From Actinomycetota bacterium (lineage in GTDB: Bacteria; Actinomycetota; Acidimicrobiia; IMCC26256; PALSA-610), in assembly GCA_005772765.1 (NCBI GenBank), contig SXIR01000100.1, positions 1 through 41,082 on the forward strand: a DNA stretch of 41,082 nt. Direction: 5' to 3'. The notes under the pieces were generated by a model, which saw nothing but the letters and a program-made list of their open reading frames with translations, was not told the DNA's origin and did not search any database. The position numbers and the translations under genes are program-made. This document shows, in pieces, positions 35,207 through 41,082 of this stretch (position 1 is its first letter; every line of letters starts with the position of its first letter).

Positions 35207-35808
35207 GGCGATGCCTTTCGTCGAGCGTGCGCGAACTTTCCGAGGATCATGGCGGACGAGAGCGCCGCGAATGCGAGCAACCCGAAGTTCGGTTCCGGTC
35301 CCCAGGCGTTCGGGAGGTCCGCACGCCACCACAGCAGCGCAGCAATGATCCACACTCCGCTGGAAATCTGGGTCGCTCGTTCGGCACGCTTCGATGCGAC
35401 TGCTCCGATTGCCGCGACCGCGAGATCGATCGGGAAGTAGGCGGGGAACACGGCAAGGCATGCGCCCGCGCTCGTCGCAACGCCCTTGCCCCCGCGAAAG
35501 CGCGACCACAACGGGAAAATGTGACCACCGATCGACGTCGTCGCCGCGAGGTATCCACCGCCGTCGCCGCCGACCGCCATCCCGACCAGGCCCGCGATCA
35601 CACCCTTGGCGAGGTCGGCGACAAGCACTGCGATCCCCCAGCGAGTACCGAGAACCGCCGCGGCGTTCGTCGCGCCAGGGTTGCCGCTGCCCGAGGCGCG
35701 CAGATCGATTTCGCCCTGGGTTGCCAGCCGCGCCGCCAGGTCCGCCGAGGGAAACGTGCCGATCAGGTAACCGAGCGCTCCAGCGACGACGATCTCGGTT
35801 GCACCCAT
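35203..35808 (-). CDS. plsY: Acyl-phosphate:glycerol-3-phosphate acyltransferase
   Basis: This 201-residue membrane enzyme acylates glycerol-3-phosphate at position 1. The conserved PlsY loops are present: YLIGTFPSADLAARL, RASGSGNPGATNAA, GGHIFPLWSRFRGGKGVAT. About five membrane helices are visible. The start is ATG 35808, ahead of the first helix. It is co-translated with degV through a 4-base overlap and divergent from the acyl-CoA dehydrogenase gene (36 bases apart). Confidence 0.95.
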   Translation of the reverse strand: MGATEIVVAGALGYLIGTFPSADLAARLATQGEIDLRASGSGNPGATNAAAVLGTRWGIAVLVADLAKGVIAGLVGMAVGGDGGGYLAATTSIGGHIFPLWSRFRGGKGVATSAGACLAVFPAYFPIDLAVAAIGAVASKRAERATQISSGVWIIAALLWWRADLPNAWGPEPNFGLLAFAALSSAMILGKFAHARRKASP

Positions 35809-35844
35809 GGATTCGATTCTGACACGACCACTACCGTGGTACCC

Positions 35845-37071
35845 ATGACCACAACCGACGCCCCTCGCAGCACCGATCCTGAAGCAACCCTCGTACACGG
35901 GCTGGTCGACGAGCTCCTCGCCGACTGTGATCCGAGCACCGTCGACGACATCACGTTTCGCGGCACGCAGTACGACAAAGGCTTGGCGTGGGTGTCGTTC
36001 CCGAAGGGGTACGGCGGTGTCGGCGTTCGTCCGGGCTTGCAACGCGAGGTCGACCGGCGCCTGCGCGCTGCGGGTGCCGCTGCGGGGACGAGCAAGATGT
36101 TCTTCGGGCACTTCCTCGTCGCGCCCACGATCGTGACGCACGGCAGCGAGTGGGCCAAGGAGCGGTTCCTTCGCCGAATCTGGACCGGTGAAGACGCTTG
36201 GTGTCAGCTGTTCTCCGAGCCGGGCGCGGGCAGCGACCTCGCGTCGCTTGCGACCAAGGCCGAGCGAGATGGCGACGAGTGGATCGTCAACGGTCAAAAG
36301 GTATGGAACACGTTGGCGCACCTTGCCGATCTGGGCATGCTCGTCACCCGCACCGATCCCGATGTGCCCAAGCACAAAGGCCTCACCTATTTCGCCGTCG
36401 ACATGCACGCGCCCGGGGTCGAGGTCCGGCCGTTGCGACAGATCACCGGCGAAGCCGAGTTCAACGAGGTGTACCTCACCGACGTACGGATTCCCGACAG
36501 CCACCGCATCGGCGACATCGGCGAAGGCTGGCGCGTGTCGCTCACAACGCTTGCAAACGAGCGGGTGACCATCGGTGGTGGCGGCGGGGGCAGCGGCCCC
36601 AAGCGCGGGAGTGGTGCGATCGCCGAAGCGGTACGGATCCACCAACGCCACGCGTCCGACAACCGCGCCAAGCGCGATCAGCTGATGAAGCTCTGGGTCG
36701 ACGCCGAGTGCCTGCGCCTCACCAACCAACGAGCGTCAGCGAAGGCTCGCGCGGGCAACCCCGGCCCTGAGGGGTCGATCACCAAGCTCGCGCTCGCGAT
36801 CAACAACCAGAAGATCTACGAGCTGTGCATGAACCTCCTCGGCGCCGAGGCGATGCACGATTTCGACTTCACGTTCCGCCGGCCCGAGGAGATCGGCCTC
36901 GAAGGCGAGGAAGGATCGGCGCGCCACATGTTCCTGCGGGCCCGAGCGAACTCGATCGAAGGCGGCACGAGCGAAATCATGCGCAACATCCTCGGCGAGC
37001 GCATCCTCGGACTCCCTGGTGAACCACGCGTCGACAAGGAGCTTCCTTGGAGCAAGGTCCCGAGGTCGTAG
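35845..37071 (+). CDS. Acyl-CoA dehydrogenase (FadE-type)
   Basis: The 408-residue flavoenzyme has the acyl-CoA dehydrogenase signatures: FKGYGG-like VSFPKGYGGVGV near the N-terminus, FAD-binding CQLFSEPGAGSDLASL, VNGQKVWNT, ITGEAEFNEVYLTDVRIPD and the C-terminal IEGGTSEIMRNILGERILGL. It oxidises an acyl-CoA to the 2-enoyl-CoA, feeding a beta-oxidation hydratase. The precise chain length is unknown. ATG 35845 is used. The following 193-base gap (37072-37264) holds only a weak inverted repeat and a 73-codon frame of poor coding quality. Confidence 0.94.
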   Translation: MTTTDAPRSTDPEATLVHGLVDELLADCDPSTVDDITFRGTQYDKGLAWVSFPKGYGGVGVRPGLQREVDRRLRAAGAAAGTSKMFFGHFLVAPTIVTHGSEWAKERFLRRIWTGEDAWCQLFSEPGAGSDLASLATKAERDGDEWIVNGQKVWNTLAHLADLGMLVTRTDPDVPKHKGLTYFAVDMHAPGVEVRPLRQITGEAEFNEVYLTDVRIPDSHRIGDIGEGWRVSLTTLANERVTIGGGGGGSGPKRGSGAIAEAVRIHQRHASDNRAKRDQLMKLWVDAECLRLTNQRASAKARAGNPGPEGSITKLALAINNQKIYELCMNLLGAEAMHDFDFTFRRPEEIGLEGEEGSARHMFLRARANSIEGGTSEIMRNILGERILGLPGEPRVDKELPWSKVPRS

Positions 37072-37264
37072 AAGGTCGTGCGGCACGCCAAGGAGCGGGA
37101 CCTCGATCGGCTCGGGATCTTCTCGTCGCGGTGCGGTCGATCGAAGGTCTGCGGGAACGCAAACGGGAACTTCCTACAGGGTCCCGGGCGTTCGATAGAA
37201 ATCGGGTCACGAGCCATCGAGGCCGCGCAGCGTTCGTCCGTGCGATCAGCGCCGCGCTGAACCA

Positions 37265-37804
37265 ATGACTTCCTCGCCGTTCGTCGCCATCTTCACGGGC
37301 GTTCCTGGGTGCGGCAAGAGCACGCTCGCCGAGCGCGCGGCGCTGAAGAGTGGCGCGCCGGTCGCCAACTGGGACTGGCTGATGTCGGGGCTTCGTGTCT
37401 TCCCCGACGTGTGGGCGCCGATCGAAGCCGACGCCGAACGCCGACGCGATGTCGGCTACTCCTTGATGTGCCGGATCGGAGAACAGCAACTCCGGCGTGG
37501 CCAGTCGATCATCTACGACTGCATCACGCGGCGACGGGCGTACGAGATGTTCAGCGCACTCGCCGGACAGTACGGCGCCTCGCTCCATGTCGTGGAGTGC
37601 GTCTGTACCGACCTCGCGGTGCACGAAACGCGCATCGTCGGGCGGCGTCGCGACATCCCCGGGTGGGATGAGCTCGAGTGGAAGTGGGTGATCAACTCGA
37701 TCGCGATCTACGAGTCGCTCGACGTGGCGAAGTTGGTCGTCGACGCAATGGACCCCGTCGATCGAAACCATGCCGCCGTTGCGGCACACCTCGGCTTGTC
37801 GTGA
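37265..37804 (+). CDS. Small P-loop kinase-like ATPase
   Basis: This 179-residue protein has Walker A GVPGCGKS (12-19) and the AAA_33/zeta-toxin-type kinase layout: a helix and NWDWLM, RRGQSIIYDCITRRRAYEM, and VVECVCTDLAVHETRIVGRR with lid arginines. The GxxGxGKS loop and the CTDLAVHETR strand suggest phosphorylation of a small molecule. Target unknown. It is convergent with ilvC, 33 bases apart. Confidence 0.85.
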   Translation: MTSSPFVAIFTGVPGCGKSTLAERAALKSGAPVANWDWLMSGLRVFPDVWAPIEADAERRRDVGYSLMCRIGEQQLRRGQSIIYDCITRRRAYEMFSALAGQYGASLHVVECVCTDLAVHETRIVGRRRDIPGWDELEWKWVINSIAIYESLDVAKLVVDAMDPVDRNHAAVAAHLGLS

Positions 37805-37837
37805 ACTCCTGCCCGCGTCCGAGATGAACGTCGGCGA

Positions 37838-38866
37838 TCAGCCGCCCGAGACGTCCTGGACCCGCTTGCGACCGGCGCTGATCCACGGCATCATCGCCCG
37901 GAGCTCGGCGCCGACCTTTTCGATCGGGTGATCGATCGCCTCTTGGCGAAGCCGGTTGAAGTTGGGTCGGCCGTTCTCGTTCTCGGCCACCCACTCCTTG
38001 GCGAACTCGCCGCTTTGGATCTCACCGAGAATCTTCTTCATCTCGGCTTTGGTGTCCTGGGTGACAACGCGCGGACCGCGAGTGAGATCGCCGTACTCGG
38101 CAGTGTCGCTGATCGAGTAGTGCATTGCGGTAATGCCACCCTCGTAGATCAGGTCGACGATCAGCTTCACCTCGTGCAGCGTCTCGAAGTATGCCGACTC
38201 GGGCTGGTAGCCCGCTTCGACCAACGTCTCGTACCCGTTCTTGATGAGTTCGACAAGACCACCACACAACACGACTTGTTCGCCGAAGAGGTCGGTCTCG
38301 GTCTCTTCCTGAAAGGTCGTGTCGAGCACGCCCGCGCGGGTTCCGCCGATCGCTTGCGCGTAGGCAAGCGCAACGTCTTTCGCCTTGCTGGTCGCGTCTT
38401 GCGCGACCGCGACGAGGCAAGGAACTCCGCCGCCTTCCTCGTAGGTGCGTCGGACGAGGTGGCCCGGGCCCTTCGGCGCGATCATCCAGACGTCGATGTC
38501 GGCCGGCGGCTTGATCCGGCCGAAATGGATGTTGAAGCCGTGCGCGAACGCCAACGACTTCCCCGCCGCCAGGTTCGGCGCGATGTCGTCGTCGTAGACC
38601 TTCTTCTGCTCGGTGTCGGGAAGCAACACCATGATGATGTCGGCCGCGGCCACTGCCGCACCCGTGTTCATCACCGTCAGACCGGCCGACTCGGCTTTCG
38701 CCTTGCTCGACGATCCCTCCCGGAGCCCGACGATCACGTCGACTCCGCTCTCCTTCAGGTTCAACGCGTGCGCGTGGCCTTGGGAGCCGTAGCCGAGAAT
38801 GGCGACCCTCTTGTCGGCGATCAGTGCCGAGTTGGCAGCATCGTCGTAGTACACGGTGGCGGGCAT
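37838..38866 (-). CDS. ilvC: Ketol-acid reductoisomerase
   Basis: The 342-residue class I enzyme performs Mg-dependent alkyl migration and NADPH reduction in valine and isoleucine synthesis. It has the Rossmann loop [14 protein letters not shown], the [15 protein letters not shown] motif, and acidic metal ligands in [12 protein letters not shown] and [13 protein letters not shown]. Length is typical. A Shine-Dalgarno AGGAGA lies about six bases before the ATG at 38866. It is transcribed after ilvB and ilvH, 80 bases downstream of ilvH. Confidence 0.97.
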   Translation of the reverse strand: MPATVYYDDAANSALIADKRVAILGYGSQGHAHALNLKESGVDVIVGLREGSSSKAKAESAGLTVMNTGAAVAAADIIMVLLPDTEQKKVYDDDIAPNLAAGKSLAFAHGFNIHFGRIKPPADIDVWMIAPKGPGHLVRRTYEEGGGVPCLVAVAQDATSKAKDVALAYAQAIGGTRAGVLDTTFQEETETDLFGEQVVLCGGLVELIKNGYETLVEAGYQPESAYFETLHEVKLIVDLIYEGGITAMHYSISDTAEYGDLTRGPRVVTQDTKAEMKKILGEIQSGEFAKEWVAENENGRPNFNRLRQEAIDHPIEKVGAELRAMMPWISAGRKRVQDVSGG

Positions 38867-38946
38867 TGGAGGTTCTCCTGGTCAGCAACGAGCGTCGGAA
38901 CCCGGCCAGTATCGCCGGATTGCGAGGCGTCGGGCGAATGGACGGG

Positions 38947-39480
38947 TCAGGCGCGAGCGGCTCGAACGGCGCGGAGTTTGACTGGCTGACGCGCCAACTT
39001 CGCCAGCGCGATGCGGCCGGTGCGCTGTTGTTCGACGATGCCGAAAGGCCGCACCAGATCGCTGAACGCGTCGAGTTTGTCAGGCTCGCCCGCCACCATG
39101 ATCGTCATGGCCTCGAATCCGACATCGACGATCTTCGCCTCGAAAATGGCCGTGAGTTCGGTGACCTGGCTTCGTGCTTCAGCGGTTGCCTTCACGGTCA
39201 CCATCATCATCTCGCGTTCGACGCCTTCGTCGTGGGCGATCTCACCGATCTTGATGACGGGAATCAACTTGTTGAGTTGCTTCACGATCTGTTCGAGCGG
39301 ACTCGCATCGGCATCGACGACGATCGTCATGCGCGAAAAGCGTTCGTCTTCGGTCGGGCTGACGGCGAGCGAGACGATGTTGAACCCGCGACGTGAGAAC
39401 AACGCGGCGACTCGGGTGAGCACACCGGCTTTGTTCTCGACGAGCACCGAGAGAATGTGATGCCGTGCATTGAAGGACAT
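38947..39480 (-). CDS. ilvH: Acetolactate synthase small (regulatory) subunit
   Basis: The 177-residue protein has an N-terminal ACT domain (HILSVLVENKAGVLTRVAAL, SRRGFNIVSLAVSPTED) and the C-terminal ALS_ss domain (GFEAMTIMVAGEPDKLDAF). It binds valine and controls IlvB. Its ATG is one base after the ilvB stop (TGACATG), so the subunits are co-translated. Confidence 0.96.
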   Translation of the reverse strand: MSFNARHHILSVLVENKAGVLTRVAALFSRRGFNIVSLAVSPTEDERFSRMTIVVDADASPLEQIVKQLNKLIPVIKIGEIAHDEGVEREMMMVTVKATAEARSQVTELTAIFEAKIVDVGFEAMTIMVAGEPDKLDAFSDLVRPFGIVEQQRTGRIALAKLARQPVKLRAVRAARA

Positions 39481-39481
39481 G

Positions 39482-41082
39482 TCAGCGTCCCGCCTTTCGG
39501 TCCATGGCCGGGTCGAGGATGACGTCGGAGTTCGACGTACCGGCGGCGACCATCGGGTACACCTTCTCGCGGTAGTCGGTGCGGAAGTCGATGACGACCG
39601 GTCGATCGTTGATTTGGTTCGCCTTCTCGATCGTGGTCGCGACGTCGTCGGCGCTGTCGACGCGCATGCCGACGCATCCCATCGCCTCAGCCCACTTCAC
39701 GTAGTCCGGCAGGTCCGGGGACAGGTACACCTCGCTGTAGCGCTCTTCGTAGAAGAGTTCCTGCCACTGGCGCACCATGCCGAGGTAGGCGTTGTTCAAG
39801 ATCGCAATCTTCACTGGGATTCGTTCTGCGGTCGCCGTGACAAGTTCTTGCGCAGTCATCTGGAAACAACCGTCACCGTCGACAGCCCAGACCATCCGGT
39901 CCGGCCGGCCAACCTTGGCGCCGATCGCCGCCGGCACCGAGTAGCCCATCGTGCCGAGGCCGCCAGAGTTGATCCAGGTGTAGGGGTGCTCGAACTTCCA
40001 GTACTGACTCGCCCACATCTGGTGCTGACCGACGCCCGACGCAAGGATCGTGTCGTCGGGGCACTGCGCGTGCAGTTGTTCCAGCACGTACTGCGGCTTC
40101 AACGGACCATCTTCGGTCTGTTCGTAGACGAGCGGGAAGTCCTGCTGCCACTGACGAATCTGAGCGATCCACGCGGACAAGTCGGGCTTGGCGTGCTTTG
40201 ACTGCTCCGACTTGGTCGCCTTGATCAGCTCTTCGATCACGAACTTGCAGTCGCCAACGATCGGGACGTCGGGACGGCGAACCTTGCCCTGTTCGGCCGG
40301 GTCGATGTCGACGTGGATGATCTTCGCGTGCGGGGCGAATCCGTCGAGCTTTCCGGTCACGCGGTCGTCGAAGCGAGAACCGAGAGCGATCAGCAGATCG
40401 GCTTCTTGCATCGCGGTGATGGCGGTGTAGTTGCCGTGCATTCCTGGCATGCCGAGGCACAGCTCGTGACTGTCGGGGAACGCGCCACGCGCCATCAATG
40501 TCGTCACCACCGGCGCGCCGGTCAACTCTGCGAACGCTCGCAGCGCGTCGGCGGCGCGCGCCTTCAGGATCCCACCACCCGCATAGATGACGGGCTTGCG
40601 GGCCTGGCCGATCAGGCGCGCCGCATCCTTGATCTGTTTCGGGTGACCCTTGACCGTCGGCTTATACCCGGGGAGGTCGACCGAGTCGGGCCAGTACCAC
40701 TCCATGGTCTGGTTGGCGATGTCCTTGGGCAGGTCGACGAGCACCGGTCCGGGCCGCCCGGTGGTCGCGACGTGGAACGCTTCTCGCACGACGCGCGGGA
40801 TGTCGTTCGCGTCGGTGACGAGCCAGTTGTGCTTCGTGATCGGCATCGTGATGCCGACCGTGTCGCACTCTTGGACCGCATCGGTGCCGATCACCGAGTA
40901 GGGAACCTGTCCGGTGACGCACACGAGCGGAACGCTGTCCATGTAGGCGTCGCACAACGGCGTGACGATGTTCGTGGCGGCCGGTCCGCTCGTGACCATC
41001 GCGACGCCAGGACGTCCGGTGGCGTGGGCGTAGCCACTCGCCATGTGCCCGGCGCCTTGTTCGTGGCGCACGAGGATGTGGC
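39482..41082 (-). CDS. ilvB: Acetolactate synthase large subunit (N-terminus outside window)
   Basis: The thiamine-diphosphate enzyme is open to the right edge, so its N-terminus is missing. It starts inside [14 protein letters not shown], which holds the glutamate that activates ThDP. The C-terminal cofactor motif is [17 protein letters not shown] with [17 protein letters not shown]. It joins two pyruvates, or pyruvate and 2-oxobutyrate, as the first committed step for branched-chain amino acids. The operon order is ilvB-ilvH-ilvC. Confidence 0.97.
   Translation of the reverse strand, partial: HILVRHEQGAGHMASGYAHATGRPGVAMVTSGPAATNIVTPLCDAYMDSVPLVCVTGQVPYSVIGTDAVQECDTVGITMPITKHNWLVTDANDIPRVVREAFHVATTGRPGPVLVDLPKDIANQTMEWYWPDSVDLPGYKPTVKGHPKQIKDAARLIGQARKPVIYAGGGILKARAADALRAFAELTGAPVVTTLMARGAFPDSHELCLGMPGMHGNYTAITAMQEADLLIALGSRFDDRVTGKLDGFAPHAKIIHVDIDPAEQGKVRRPDVPIVGDCKFVIEELIKATKSEQSKHAKPDLSAWIAQIRQWQQDFPLVYEQTEDGPLKPQYVLEQLHAQCPDDTILASGVGQHQMWASQYWKFEHPYTWINSGGLGTMGYSVPAAIGAKVGRPDRMVWAVDGDGCFQMTAQELVTATAERIPVKIAILNNAYLGMVRQWQELFYEERYSEVYLSPDLPDYVKWAEAMGCVGMRVDSADDVATTIEKANQINDRPVVIDFRTDYREKVYPMVAAGTSNSDVILDPAMDRKAGR

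Noticed and set aside
37099-37149. Imperfect inverted repeat after the acyl-CoA dehydrogenase gene
   Set aside because: The stem is bulged with a loop of nearly 30 bases and no U-tract, too weak to call a terminator.
37047-37268. A 73-codon frame sharing ATGA with the P-loop kinase start
   Set aside because: The tidy overlap is suggestive, but third-position GC is far lower than in neighbouring genes, the start is a TTG inside the dehydrogenase gene and the product has no recognisable features.

Overview
The window is a gene-dense stretch of a high-GC actinobacterial chromosome. About 39 protein genes cover almost all of it, no gap exceeds about 210 bases, and many neighbours overlap by 1-10 bases. 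Menaquinone synthesis, a mycothiol-type (MDMI/DinB) domain, a dual-HTH MerR protein and the crotonase/acyl-CoA dehydrogenase/SDR/amidase complement suggest an Acidimicrobiia-like member of the Actinomycetota. That placement is inferred from gene content. I see no tRNA, rRNA, CRISPR array, insertion sequence or prophage.

Layout. 1-6.5 kb: an edge-truncated lipoprotein, an ECHDC3-type crotonase without catalytic glutamates, a secreted thermonuclease, an MFS exporter, a small membrane protein, a catalytically intact enoyl-CoA hydratase and a GyrI-type MerR regulator. 6.6-13.9 kb: a menaquinone locus in adjoining units (dual-HTH MerR, menG and menF; menD facing menH; menA facing menE); menB and menC are not here. 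13.9-20.9 kb: a hypothetical protein, a D-threonine-aldolase-like PLP enzyme, a VOC protein, a YbjN protein, a DUF1361 membrane protein, an amidase, an HDOD protein and a PAS-GAF protein with a degenerate GGDEF domain. 21-24.8 kb: a polysaccharide flippase divergent from a fused GT2-GT4 glycosyltransferase. 24.9-29.3 kb: the large helicase Lhr. 29.3-34.4 kb: an ECF sigma factor and an unusual anti-sigma/MDMI fusion, divergent from a redox run of flavin disulfide oxidoreductase, thioesterase, SDR and a thioredoxin-fold protein. 34.4-41 kb: degV and plsY, an acyl-CoA dehydrogenase, a P-loop kinase, then ilvB, ilvH and ilvC for branched-chain amino acids.

The main discovery is at 33830-34366. 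A peroxiredoxin-like (AhpC-TSA_2/SelU type) gene has an in-frame TGA exactly where the first cysteine of the CxxC motif belongs, giving UxxC. A perfect 7-bp stem with a 6-nt loop starts 17 bases after the TGA and its loop begins 24 bases after it, as expected of a bacterial SECIS. This is best read as a selenoprotein that ordinary gene calling would split or miss. It closes a redox gene run next to a sigma factor whose anti-sigma carries a mycothiol-enzyme domain, so the region may be a thiol/selenol stress module.
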